The position numbers were made by a program, and so were the translations under genes. Below are positions 33,898-42,347 of a stretch of DNA of 64,000 bases, piece by piece. Each line of letters opens with the position of its first letter. The stretch's first letter is position 1. The notes beneath the pieces were generated by a model. The model did no database searches. It saw nothing but the letters and a program-made list of their open reading frames with translations, and had not been told where the DNA came from. Source of the stretch: Fumia xinanensis (GTDB taxonomy: Bacteria; Bacillota; Clostridia; Oscillospirales; Ruminococcaceae). The stretch spans positions 682,001 to 746,000 of the forward strand of contig NZ_JACRSV010000001.1 in the NCBI RefSeq assembly GCF_014384905.1. Reading direction: 5' to 3'.

Positions 33898-34499
33898 GGC
33901 GTCTCCTCCGGGGAGAAATGGCGTTCATAGAGGGCGGATTCATAGACCCGCTTGAATTTCTGCCGGATTTCATCGGGACAGCGGCCGGTGTATTCGCCAT
34001 AGGCCCGCTTGATAAAGCAATCGAGGATGGGATGATTGACAAAGGCCCTGCACTCCTCGTCCTCGGCGTAAAAATGAAGATAGGAGTAGGTTTTCATAAA
34101 CTGTTTTTTGCAAAGCCAGTTTTTTACATCCTCGTTTTCCCGGATCCAGATTTCCAGATGCCCTACCCCCTCATCCCGGAGCAGAGTGAGCGCGTAATCC
34201 ATCAAATGAGCGGCCACACCCTTTTGCCGGAATTCCGGCAATACCATCAGATTGCGGAGGATGGCGCCTTTTGTGCCGGTGCGGTAGCAAATGACCTTTG
34301 TGGACGTGTCCAGCTCCAAGTCCAGGATGCCGATGATGCTTCCCTGGGATACCGCCACCAGTTCAATGGAAGGATTTTCGTAGGTTTGTTTGTGTCGGAG
34401 GACGTCGTCGTAATAGGGGGTGTCCAGCAGGGATAAGACCCGGCACCGCACCCAGTTTTGCTCGTCCTCACGGGGGTTGTATTTTCGTATGGTGACCAT
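33894..34499 (-). CDS. GNAT-family N-acetyltransferase
   Basis: 201 residues. A full acetyl-CoA site is visible in NLMVLPEFRQKGVAAHLMDYAL. The region before it (IGILDLELDTSTKVICYRTGTKGAIL) forms the expected strands. A C-terminal extension of about 60 residues (HFYAEDEECRAFVNHPILDCFIKRAYGEY) is not part of the core fold. The substrate is unknown. GAAGGA precedes the ATG at 34499, and the stop overlaps rimI, so translation is coupled. Confidence 0.82.
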   Translation of the reverse strand: MVTIRKYNPREDEQNWVRCRVLSLLDTPYYDDVLRHKQTYENPSIELVAVSQGSIIGILDLELDTSTKVICYRTGTKGAILRNLMVLPEFRQKGVAAHLMDYALTLLRDEGVGHLEIWIRENEDVKNWLCKKQFMKTYSYLHFYAEDEECRAFVNHPILDCFIKRAYGEYTGRCPDEIRQKFKRVYESALYERHFSPEETP

Positions 34500-34518
34500 T
34501 CTTGACCGTCCTTCAAAT

Positions 34519-34713
34519 TTAGTTTGCGCAGCCTTTGAAATCGCGCTCTATCAAAAAATCGTAAGCCTTTTCGCATTCCTCTCGGGAAAGGCCGGTTTCT
34601 TTTATAAGAAAATCTACCGCTTCGTCCCGGGAGGCATATCCCGACAGAAGTTCTTTGGCTACCCTAAAAGACTCCATGGCGCAGTTAAAATCCGTATCTG
34701 ATATGGTTTTCAC
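34519..34713 (-). CDS. Small hypothetical protein coupled to polA
   Basis: 64 residues, predicted helical and acidic (FRVAKELLSGYASRDEAVDFL, SREECEKAYDFLIE). It is not recognised as a known family. The start is GTG at 34713, only five bases after the polA stop, and AAGGGG at the polA end serves as its ribosome site. The tight spacing and a good site make it a real gene despite the small size. A role with DNA polymerase I is only suggested by the coupling. Confidence 0.6.
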   Translation of the reverse strand: MKTISDTDFNCAMESFRVAKELLSGYASRDEAVDFLIKETGLSREECEKAYDFLIERDFKGCAN

Positions 34714-34718
34714 AGCAA

Positions 34719-37286
34719 TTACCCCTTGGCGATGTACCAGTTTTTGCCGTCGTGGATGTCCACTTCCAGCTTGACTGACAGCTTCGCCGCATTTTCCATC
34801 TCGTGTTTGACGATTTCCTTTACTTTTTCCGCTTCGTCCTCCGCCGCTTCTACCATCAGTTCGTCGTGTACCTGCAATATGAGCTTGGAGCGGAGGTTTT
34901 CCTCTCTGAGTCGGCGGTAGACTTTGATCATCGCTAGCTTGATGATGTCCGCGGCCGTGCCTTGAATGGGCATATTCATGGCGACCCGTTCGGAAAATCC
35001 CCGGAGGGCCGGTTTTTTGCTGTTGATGTCGGGGAGGGCGCGGGGCCGGTGGAACATCGTCTCCACATAGCCCAGGGTTTTGGCTTTTTCCACCGATTCC
35101 TTCATATAGTTCGCCACACCGTTGTAGGTGCTCAGGTAATCCTCAATATACTGCTTGGCTTCCTTGACGGTCACATGGATGTCCTGGGACAGGGAAAACG
35201 CCGAGATTCCGTACACGATGCCGAAATTAATGGCCTTGGAACGGCTTCTGAGCTCCGCCGGCACCTCGTCGAAAGGCACGTGGAACACCTGTGAGGCGGT
35301 CATCCGATGGATGTCCGCGCCGTCCTGAAAACCTTTAATCATATGCTCGTCGCCGGAGATGTGGGCGAGAATCCGCAGCTCGATCTGGGAGTAGTCGGCG
35401 TCCACCAGGGTAAAACCGTCCTTGGCGACGAAAAACTTCCGCATTTCGGCCCCCAACGGCGTGCGAACCGGGATGTTCTGGACATTGGGGTCCAGTGAGC
35501 TGATCCGCCCGGTGCGGGTCTCGGTCTGGTTGAAAGTGGAGTGGACCCGCCGGTCGGGCCGGATACATTTCTTGAGCCCTACCACATAGGTGCTGTAAAG
35601 CTTGGAAAGCTGCCGGTACTCGAGAATTTTGTCGATGATTGGGTGTAAAGGTCGAAGACTTTTCAGTACCTCGGCGTCGGTGGAATAACCGGTCTTGGTC
35701 TTTTTCTTGGGAGGAAGGCCCAAACGGTTGAACAGAACGTCGGACAAATGCTGTGTGGAATTGATGTTGAAGGGCACTCCTGCCAAATCGATGATGTCGA
35801 TTTTCAACTGTTCGATCTGCGCGCTCAAGTCCTCCCCAAACTCGGTGAGGCTCCGCTCGTCGATCATGAAGCCCTCGTGCTCCATGGAAGCCAGCACCTC
35901 GCAAAGGGGAAGCTCGATTTCTTTGTATAAAAAGTCCATCTGCCGCTCCGAGATGATGGCAGTGACAGCCCGGTTTAGTTGAATGAGGCAGGCAGCGTCC
36001 CAGTCCTCTTCCGGGAGAGAGCAGCCGAAATGGGGCAGGTAGTTCTGCCTCATGTCCGAGAGGGAATAGGCCTTGTCGGCATTGCTCAGAAGATAGGCCG
36101 CCAATTTCAGGTCGGACTGGAGATTTTTAAGCGAAGTGCCCCGGTCCAAAGCCAAATGGTAGACCGGTTTGGCGTCAAACGTCACCTTGGGAAGCCCGCT
36201 TTCGACCAAAACGCGGAACACTTCCTCCAGATTTTCGGTAAAACGGACGACAGTGTGTTCTTCGATCTGTATGTCGATTTGGACGAGGGTTTCCCCGTCC
36301 GCTTTGACGAGGAAACAGATTTCCGTGAGGTTTTTCAGGGTTTCCCTAATGTCGGGATTCTCCGTCAGCGTGTAAGTCACGCTGGGGGTGGTTGATGGGG
36401 TGGCAGACTCGTCCGCCGCCGGAAGCTCGTCCAAATGAAAGGCCTTTAGTACCGAGGTGAGGCCGTATTTTGTGAGGAACGCCGCCAGGGCGGGGGCGTC
36501 GGGCCCTTTTCCCGTCAAATCTTTGGGGTCGAAGGGCAGGGGGACGTCGCAGGTAATTTCTCCCAGCTTGCGGCTTAAAATAGCCTCCTCACGATGTTCT
36601 TCAATGAGCTTTTTGATTCGAGGTGTGGCGGAGACACTCTCTAGATTGTCGAGAATCTCCTGCAAGCTGTGGTGATTTTGGATCAGCGACAAAGCGGTTT
36701 TTTCGCCGATGCCCTTGACGCCGGGAATGTTGTCGGAGCTGTCGCCCATAAGAGATTTCACCTCGATGAGCTGCCTGGGAGAAACGCCATACTGTTCTAT
36801 GACGGTTTCCGGGGTGTAAAGGATATCCCCTTTATTGGAGGCCAGGTTGATGGAAACGCGCTCGCTTGCCAATTGCAGCGAATCCCGGTCACCAGTGGCG
36901 ATAATGCAGATGTCTCCTTGGTGAGCATCTGCGTAGGCCGCCAAGGTGCCCAGAATGTCGTCCGCCTCAAAGCCTTCAATGCCGATTACAGTTCCTCCCG
37001 CCAAAGTGACGAATTCCTTGCCCAGAGGCATCTGGACGAGAAGCTCGTCCGCCGTGGGGCCGCGGGTGCCCTTATAGTCATCGAACATCTTATGGCGGAA
37101 GGTGGGGGCGTGAACGTCGTAGGCAGCGACCACCACGTCCGGCTCAAAAGCGTTTAAAAGTTTCTGGTAGGTTTTCGCGAAGCCCAAAAGGGCGTTAGTC
37201 GGGGTGCCGTCAGGAGATGACAGGTGCCGGATGGCAAAAAACGACCGGTTCATCAGCGAGTTATAATCGATGGCGAGAATTTTCAT
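34719..37286 (-). CDS. polA: DNA polymerase I
   Basis: 855 residues. The 5' nuclease domain (about 1-290) has GFEADDILGTLA, TGDRDSLQLA and GVKGIGEKTA. The central 3'-5' exonuclease-like domain (about 300-470) lacks the expected acidic DxE motif, reading ICFLVKADGETLV instead, as in other proofreading-negative Firmicutes enzymes. The polymerase domain carries DYSQIELRILAHISGD, RSKAINFGIVYGIS and QVHDELMVEA. The ATG at 37286 follows AGGAAAGGA; a frame extending to 37373 is not needed. First gene of the minus-strand block that runs to the comEA-like gene. Confidence 0.97.
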   Translation of the reverse strand: MKILAIDYNSLMNRSFFAIRHLSSPDGTPTNALLGFAKTYQKLLNAFEPDVVVAAYDVHAPTFRHKMFDDYKGTRGPTADELLVQMPLGKEFVTLAGGTVIGIEGFEADDILGTLAAYADAHQGDICIIATGDRDSLQLASERVSINLASNKGDILYTPETVIEQYGVSPRQLIEVKSLMGDSSDNIPGVKGIGEKTALSLIQNHHSLQEILDNLESVSATPRIKKLIEEHREEAILSRKLGEITCDVPLPFDPKDLTGKGPDAPALAAFLTKYGLTSVLKAFHLDELPAADESATPSTTPSVTYTLTENPDIRETLKNLTEICFLVKADGETLVQIDIQIEEHTVVRFTENLEEVFRVLVESGLPKVTFDAKPVYHLALDRGTSLKNLQSDLKLAAYLLSNADKAYSLSDMRQNYLPHFGCSLPEEDWDAACLIQLNRAVTAIISERQMDFLYKEIELPLCEVLASMEHEGFMIDERSLTEFGEDLSAQIEQLKIDIIDLAGVPFNINSTQHLSDVLFNRLGLPPKKKTKTGYSTDAEVLKSLRPLHPIIDKILEYRQLSKLYSTYVVGLKKCIRPDRRVHSTFNQTETRTGRISSLDPNVQNIPVRTPLGAEMRKFFVAKDGFTLVDADYSQIELRILAHISGDEHMIKGFQDGADIHRMTASQVFHVPFDEVPAELRSRSKAINFGIVYGISAFSLSQDIHVTVKEAKQYIEDYLSTYNGVANYMKESVEKAKTLGYVETMFHRPRALPDINSKKPALRGFSERVAMNMPIQGTAADIIKLAMIKVYRRLREENLRSKLILQVHDELMVEAAEDEAEKVKEIVKHEMENAAKLSVKLEVDIHDGKNWYIAKG

Positions 37287-37358
37287 GGAAGAAATTCCTT
37301 TCCTGTTTATCGGAGAATCCGTTTTTCGGATTGCTGCAATACCTTGTTTTTTGTGCGG

Positions 37359-37387
37359 TTGACGGTATTTCACTTTCTGTCTATAAT
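37359..37387 (+). promoter_or_regulatory. Plus-strand sigma-A promoter upstream of dusB
   Basis: TTGACG and TATAAT are spaced by 17 bases. If it drives dusB, the leader is about 460 bases and includes the whole hairpin array at 37524-37795. Confidence 0.45.
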
Positions 37388-37523
37388 AGGAGAAGTGGGC
37401 AAAACCTTATTGCTTATATAAAATTTAGTATACCACATCCGTAAGTTCCGAAGGAATTTGGAGGCGGGTTTACCTACCGCGGTTCTGCACAAGTAGGTTT
37501 TCTGTGAAAACCTTCGTTGATTG

Positions 37524-37795
37524 TGTTTATTATACCATAAATTAGTGGACAAAGTCCACGATAACGGGCATAGCCCGCGCAAAAGGCTCTGCCTTTTGCA
37601 AATTTATGATACAATGTTCTCACTTATCCCGTGCCAGCGGGATAAAAGCGCCTTTGAGGCGCTTTGCAAACAGCAAAGCTGTTTTTGTTATGGTGATAAT
37701 CATCCACAAATCATTTTGCGAGACAAAATGATTGCGCCTGCGGCGCATAGCACACATTGTGTGCTATTTGTGGATATTATACCATATTTGATAGG
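37524..37795. repeat. Chained-hairpin dispersed repeat, copy C (largest)
   Basis: About 270 bases made almost entirely of short hairpins. In order: GTGGACaaaGTCCAC, AAAAGGC/GCCTTTT, TTATCCCG-N6-CGGGATAA (37624-37645), AAGCGCC/GGCGCTT, AAACAG/CTGTTT, AATCATTTTG/CAAAATGATT, GCGCC-tgc-GGCGC and ATAGCACAC/GTGTGCTAT. TATTATACCATA stands near both ends as a direct repeat. The reverse complement of 37595-37690 aligns with copy B. It fills the gap between polA and dusB; no gene is present there. Confidence 0.65.
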
Positions 37796-37857
37796 ATTTT
37801 ACAACGAATCCCCGGTTTTCCGGAAGGAAAACCGGCAGGAAAGGATTTTTTGATAAT

Positions 37858-38838
37858 ATGAACACCATAAAAATCGGAAATGTGGAAATCAGAAAAACAG
37901 CAGCCCTGGCCCCCATGGCGTCGGTGGCGGACCGGGCCTACCGGGAAATTTGCAAAGAGTGGGGGGCCTGCTACATGGTGGGAGAGCTTGCCTCCGCCAA
38001 GGCGCTGACCTTTTCCGACCGAAAGACAGAGGAACTACTTTTCGTGTCAGACGCGGAGCGCCCTATGGCGGTCCAGCTCTTTGGAAATGAGCCGGACGTA
38101 ATGGCAAAAGGCGCGGAAAAGGCCCTCAAATACCGTCCCGACATCCTCGACCTGAACATGGGCTGCCCGGTACCAAAGGTGGCGGGCAACGGCGCGGGCT
38201 CCGCCCTGATGAAGGACCCGCTGCTGGCCTATGAAATCGTCAAAGCAGTGGTCAGCGTTTCAAACGTGCCGGTTACGGTGAAAATCCGTAAAGGCTGGGA
38301 TGAAAATTCCGTCAACGCCGTCCCTTTTGCGAAGCTCATGGAAAAGGCGGGGGCCGCCGCCATCACCGTCCATGGACGCACCAAAAACCAGATGTACCGT
38401 CCCTTTTCAGACAGTACCATCATCAAGGCGGTGAAAGAGGCGGTGTCGGTGCCGGTCATCGGCAACGGGGACATCCTTACCGCTGAGGACGCGGCCCGCA
38501 TGTATGAGGAAACCGGCTGCGATCTTGTGATGGTGGGACGGGGCAGTTATGGAAACCCCTTTTTGTTCCGCCAAATCAAAACTTATCTGGAAACCGGCGT
38601 CATCCCACCTCTGCCGCCGCTGCCTGAGCGGCTGGCGGTGATGAGAAAGCAGGTGGAGCTGGCCGTTCGGTACAAAGGCGAATACATCGGGATGCGGGAG
38701 AGCCGGCGAACGGCTTCCTACTACCTCAAAGGGATCGGCGGGGCGGCCAAGCTCCGGGCGGCCTGCGGACAGCTTAAAACTATGGAGGACCTTGATAACA
38801 TCATTGCAATGGCCCTTTCCCACGGCGAAAGACATTAA
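37858..38838 (+). CDS. dusB: tRNA-dihydrouridine synthase, DusB-type
   Basis: 326-residue FMN enzyme that reduces uridines in tRNA. A TIM barrel begins LAPMASVADRAYREIC. The catalytic Cys is in DLNMGCPVPKVAGNGAGSALM (near residue 100), tRNA and FMN contacts in TVKIRKGWDE, VHGRTKNQMY, GNGDI and GRGSYGNPFLF. The C-terminal helical domain is present. AAAGGA lies about 12 bases before the ATG. DusB assignment rather than another Dus class rests on overall Firmicutes pattern. Confidence 0.93.
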   Translation: MNTIKIGNVEIRKTAALAPMASVADRAYREICKEWGACYMVGELASAKALTFSDRKTEELLFVSDAERPMAVQLFGNEPDVMAKGAEKALKYRPDILDLNMGCPVPKVAGNGAGSALMKDPLLAYEIVKAVVSVSNVPVTVKIRKGWDENSVNAVPFAKLMEKAGAAAITVHGRTKNQMYRPFSDSTIIKAVKEAVSVPVIGNGDILTAEDAARMYEETGCDLVMVGRGSYGNPFLFRQIKTYLETGVIPPLPPLPERLAVMRKQVELAVRYKGEYIGMRESRRTASYYLKGIGGAAKLRAACGQLKTMEDLDNIIAMALSHGERH

Positions 38839-38865
38839 GATGGTGTTAATTTCCGCCGGAAAACG

Positions 38866-38894
38866 TTTACAAGGGCCTTTGAGTATGGTATACT
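38866..38894 (+). promoter_or_regulatory. Sigma-A promoter of the membrane protein at 38956
   Basis: TTTACA and TATACT are spaced by 17 bases and give a short leader of about 55 bases. Confidence 0.6.
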
Positions 38895-38955
38895 TGCCCC
38901 AATATCGTGTAAACTCTCGGTATCTTATTGATACAGAAAGGCTTGGTTTCATAAC

Positions 38956-40596
38956 ATGAAGAAAAAATGGCTCGTCTGGGTAATTTTGATCGCCTTGACC
39001 GGACTTTACATCTTTTTTGCGTCCCCGAACCTGAATCCCCTTTATGCGGAAGGCGGATTTTTCTGGGCCGCCCTCATTACCGTTTATCTGGGAGCGGGCC
39101 TCCTGATGAACTTGGGTATGACCTTCAAGGATCTGTCGGGCAGTTCCATCTCTGTGGACGGCATCAAACAGAAGAAATTCAGCAAAGCCGCCCTCGTCAT
39201 CATCGGTGTCATATGGGCGCTCTATATCCTCGCCAATATCATTTCGGCCCCGCTTTTCAACTATAAGGCCTACCGTGACCAGATGGATACGCCCATTATG
39301 AAGGAGTTCAGCTCCGACGTGCAGATGCTTGACCTAAACCAGGTGCCGGTGGTAGACAGGGATCTTGCCCGAATTCTGGCCGACCGGAAGCTGGGGGAAA
39401 AGCCCTCTCTAGGTAGCCAGGTGGTTCTCGGAGAACCCACTATCCAAAACGTAAATGGCGAGCTCATCTGGGCAGTGCCTCTACACCACTCAGGATTCTT
39501 CAAATGGCTCGTCAACATGGACGGCGCTGACGGATACATTATCGTATCGGCTACCAATCCTCAGGACGTCCGCTATGTGGACGACCACAAAATCAAAATT
39601 CAGCCGGATTCCTACCTGCTTTTTGATTTGGAGCGGAAAGCCCGTTTTTCTGGCGGCCTGTTCACCGGCATGGTGGACTACAGCTTTGAACTGAACGACG
39701 AGGGTGAGCCTTACTGGGTGGTCAGCACCTACAAAAACAAATGGCTTTACCGCCTTAAGGAAGCCGACGGGGTCATCCTCGTCAACGCCACCACCGGGAA
39801 AAGTGAACGCTATACGTTGGATAACGTGCCCGATTGGGTCGACCGGGTGCAGCCCGAAGAGTTCATCATGAACCAGATCGACAACAAGGGAGAATACGTC
39901 AAGGGTGTCTTCAACTTCTCCAATTCCGGAAAATTCCGCACCTCTCCCGGCGACATCATCGTCTACAATGGCGGACGTTGCTACCTGTTCACTGGTGTGA
40001 CCAGCGTCGGTGTCGACCAGAGCACCATCGGCTTTTACATGGTGGATATGGTGACTAAGGAGGCCTCCATGTACCAGATCAGCGGCGCTACTGAAAACGC
40101 CGCCATGGATTCTGCCGAGGGCAAAGTGCAGGATCTGGGTTATCGGTCCACCTTCCCGCTGATTCTAAACGTGGACGGACAGCCCACCTACTTTATGACC
40201 CTCAAGGATAACGCAGGGCTCATCAAAAAATATGCCTTTGTGTCGGTCCGCGATTTTATGCTGGTGGGAGTGGGCGACACCATGGACGCCGCCATGAAGG
40301 ACTATCGCTCCATCATCAAGAGCCAGGGAAGCACCGGAATTGTGGACGAAGTGGGCGAAAAACAGAGCCTCTCCGGCGTAATTGACCGCGTCGCCTCGGA
40401 AATGAGCGGGGGAAGCACAGTGTACCTCTTCACACTCCAGGGCGATGAGTCGGGCGCTATCTACCGGGCGGCAGCCGCGCTGAGCAGCGAGCTTGCCCTA
40501 ACCCGAAGCGGCGACGAAATTTCCCTCCAGTTTGTCCCCGGCGGGGATAAGGTCATCGAAATCACCGGGTTTGACAACACAGCCATACCGAACTAG
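38956..40596 (+). CDS. Uncharacterised membrane-anchored protein
   Basis: 546 residues, not assigned to a known family. Three hydrophobic helices lie near 5-23, 33-52 and 76-97. The remaining 440 residues are soluble and rich in beta strands, with recurring units such as GEPTIQNVNGELIWAVPLH, GEPYWVVSTYKNKW and GQPTYFMTLKDN. Each unit pairs an x-G-(E/Q)-P-x-(Y/W) turn with strands, somewhat like PepSY-type repeats. A C-terminal region (residues 455-540) looks like a separate alpha/beta piece. It is a single-gene unit with its own promoter and terminator. A sensor or wall-facing role is only a guess. Confidence 0.75.
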   Translation: MKKKWLVWVILIALTGLYIFFASPNLNPLYAEGGFFWAALITVYLGAGLLMNLGMTFKDLSGSSISVDGIKQKKFSKAALVIIGVIWALYILANIISAPLFNYKAYRDQMDTPIMKEFSSDVQMLDLNQVPVVDRDLARILADRKLGEKPSLGSQVVLGEPTIQNVNGELIWAVPLHHSGFFKWLVNMDGADGYIIVSATNPQDVRYVDDHKIKIQPDSYLLFDLERKARFSGGLFTGMVDYSFELNDEGEPYWVVSTYKNKWLYRLKEADGVILVNATTGKSERYTLDNVPDWVDRVQPEEFIMNQIDNKGEYVKGVFNFSNSGKFRTSPGDIIVYNGGRCYLFTGVTSVGVDQSTIGFYMVDMVTKEASMYQISGATENAAMDSAEGKVQDLGYRSTFPLILNVDGQPTYFMTLKDNAGLIKKYAFVSVRDFMLVGVGDTMDAAMKDYRSIIKSQGSTGIVDEVGEKQSLSGVIDRVASEMSGGSTVYLFTLQGDESGAIYRAAAALSSELALTRSGDEISLQFVPGGDKVIEITGFDNTAIPN

Positions 40597-40598
40597 CC

Positions 40599-40634
40599 AA
40601 AAAGCCCTTCCCAAATATGTGGGAAGGGCTTTTT
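40599..40634. terminator. Bidirectional terminator
   Basis: A perfect 14-bp stem AAAAAGCCCTTCCC / GGGAAGGGCTTTTT separates the converging gene at 38956 from the DUF4234 gene. Confidence 0.9.
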
Positions 40635-40691
40635 GACTATAGGAAATTTTAGGCGGTTTGGAGAGTTGTTCCACTGGCTCAGCGAATTTTA

Positions 40692-41099
40692 TTACATCGT
40701 CTGGGTTTTCGTCCCGAACATACTGGAATTATAGGCAAACGCCAGATTGTTGAAGTTCTTGATGAAGAGGTACAGTCCGATCCAGGAGAGGATGGAGCAG
40801 GTGAGATACCCCAGTAGATGGAACAAAAGATAGGTGACTCCGTTGTCAGAACAGGGGACATGGTTTCGGTCGGAAAGGTCTTTGATTCGTTCACCCTGTT
40901 CATAGTACCAAAATAGATCATAAAGCCCGCAGGTAACGAGGGAGAGCAAAACTACGATGCCCGGATCGGTGTTCCGGTTGTCGTTACCCACCATGATGTT
41001 CATATCCCGGGTGGTGGTGTACAGAAAATAAAAGAAATAGATGCCGCAGGTGATGATGCTCAGCAAAAAGACAGTGGCGAAATTACGTTGACGAATCAT
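40692..41099 (-). CDS. DUF4234 membrane protein
   Basis: 135 residues with about four short membrane helices. The duplicated motif FLLSIITCGIYFFYFLYTTTRDMN and LLSLVTCGLYDLFWYYEQGERI is the DUF4234 hallmark. The ATG at 41099 follows AGGAGGT. It is followed on the same strand by nothing else; the DUF2752 gene lies just upstream, and the two families are often neighbours. Function unknown. Confidence 0.85.
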   Translation of the reverse strand: MIRQRNFATVFLLSIITCGIYFFYFLYTTTRDMNIMVGNDNRNTDPGIVVLLSLVTCGLYDLFWYYEQGERIKDLSDRNHVPCSDNGVTYLLFHLLGYLTCSILSWIGLYLFIKNFNNLAFAYNSSMFGTKTQTM

Positions 41100-41126
41100 A
41101 ATGACCTCCTGAAAAGCTGCCTGAAA

Positions 41127-41552
41127 CTACAGGCTTGTAATCCATGTAAAAATTTGGTAGAAAATGCTGTCCCGGTTGTAATCCATGGGCGGTGTATGGG
41201 GAAAAAACAAGATCATCCGCAGGATGTAGACACCTAAAAACAGTACGGCGAGGGAAATCCACAAGATGTTGTCAGCTCGTTTATTTTTAAAAATCCCCTG
41301 AGGGCGAAAAATGGCCGCAAAAATAAGAGGAACCGCCAAAAACCACAGTGGATGCCAATAAAAGGCGCTTTGAAAATCCAGCCGGAAGGCTGAGAGATAC
41401 GCTCTCGTCATGCCGCAGCCGGGGCAGGGAAAACCCGTGACGTTCCGGATGGGACAGCCCCACGTGAACACCAAGACGACGAGGGCGGCGGCGATTAGGC
41501 CCCAGAACCATTTTTTCCTGTTTTTCATACTGCCCCGCTTTCTTTGTATCAT
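41127..41552 (-). CDS. DUF2752 membrane protein
   Basis: 141 residues with three helices. The conserved core is CPIRNVTGFPCPGCGMTRAYLSA, with the CPGCGxTRA signature and paired cysteines that may bind metal or form a disulfide. The ATG at 41552 follows GGAAGG at seven bases; another ATG at 41528 is less well placed. It lies 27 bases ahead of the DUF4234 gene and is probably co-transcribed with it. Function unknown. Confidence 0.85.
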   Translation of the reverse strand: MIQRKRGSMKNRKKWFWGLIAAALVVLVFTWGCPIRNVTGFPCPGCGMTRAYLSAFRLDFQSAFYWHPLWFLAVPLIFAAIFRPQGIFKNKRADNILWISLAVLFLGVYILRMILFFPHTPPMDYNRDSIFYQIFTWITSL

Positions 41553-41663
41553 TCAAAACCCTTCCGGGCCGTTCATAAAAAATAACGACGGTTTCGGCGC
41601 TGTGACTTCAACTTAGCAACAAAAATCCTATCATGTTTTTGGGCCGCTGTCAACGGCTTTGCG

Positions 41664-41692
41664 TTGACAAAATGCCTCGTTCCTGTTATGAT
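41664..41692 (+). promoter_or_regulatory. Sigma-A promoter of rnpB
   Basis: TTGACA and TATGAT are spaced by 17 bases and end ten bases before the RNA's predicted first base. Confidence 0.8.
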
Positions 41693-41701
41693 ATATTACA
41701 T

Positions 41702-42028
41702 GAGCAAGCTATGTGGCAGCGCGGCACTAGGCCGTGAGGAAAGTCCGAGCATCACAGGGCAGGGTAGCTGCTAACGGCAGCCGAAGGCGACTTTAGGGAA
41801 AGTGCAACAGAGAGATACCGCCGGACTTTGTCCGGTAAGGGTGGAAAGGCGAGGTAAGAGCTCACCGGAGCGGGGGAGACCCCGCTGCCATGTAAACCCT
41901 ATCCGATGCAACACCGACTGGGAGGTTATCGTTGGCCCGGCGCTCCCGACGGGTGGCTGGAGCAAGGCGGCGACGTCTTGTCGAGATAGATTGTCACACA
42001 CGACAGAACTCGGCTTATCGGCTTGGTC
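41702..42028 (+). ncRNA. rnpB: RNase P RNA (class A)
   Basis: Catalytic RNA that matures tRNA 5' ends. The 5' end has the conserved GAGGAAAGTCCGAGC (about 41736) and the 3' end the matching ACAGAACTCGGCTTAT. The P1 helix forms between GAGCAAGC (41702-41709) and GCTTGGTC (42021-42028). Internal CACCGGAGC-type and GTAAACCC blocks are present. At about 327 bases it is on the short side for bacteria. Promoter and terminator fit exactly around it. The ends are estimated from P1 pairing. Confidence 0.95.
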
Positions 42029-42036
42029 ATACCAAC

Positions 42037-42065
42037 AAGAGCAGTCCTCTGGGGCTGCTCTTTCT
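42037..42065 (+). terminator. Terminator of rnpB
   Basis: AAGAGCAGTCC pairs with GGGGCTGCTCTT and is followed by TCTTTTT, eight bases after the RNA. Confidence 0.85.
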
Positions 42066-42125
42066 TTTTCAGGCGCAGTTTATTTACTAAATAGTGCGTT
42101 ATTTATAAAATCTTTTGGATTTCAG

Positions 42126-42309
42126 TTGCGTTTTTTCTTGATTTGTGATAAAATAAAAACATCATACCAAAGATGCAAAAATGTCGTAGGTCTATTTATC
42201 ATCCAGGTTCTTTGGTGCGATAAAATGGGCATATTTGTTTTATATAGACTTTTAGAACCGGTTTTGCATCTTTGCCGTCGGTTCCCTCAACGGTAATTTT
42301 GCATCAAAG
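42126..42309 (+). promoter_or_regulatory. Promoter and long inverted repeat in the nfeD leader
   Basis: TTGCGT and TAAAAT (42126-42154) are spaced by 17 bases. Downstream, CAAAGATGCAAAA (42168-42180) is the exact reverse complement of TTTTGCATCTTTG (42262-42274), and a related TTTTGCATCAAAG follows at 42297-42309. The transcript could fold into two alternative long stems. No known riboswitch is recognised, and no gene lies in 42029-42347. Confidence 0.4.
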
Positions 42310-42347
42310 CCGAAAACGGTTCAATTCCAGAAAGGAATGACAATTTT

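Noticed and set aside
37524..37795. CRISPR array
   Set aside because: The units are different self-complementary hairpins, not identical repeats with spacers of even length, and no cas genes are near.
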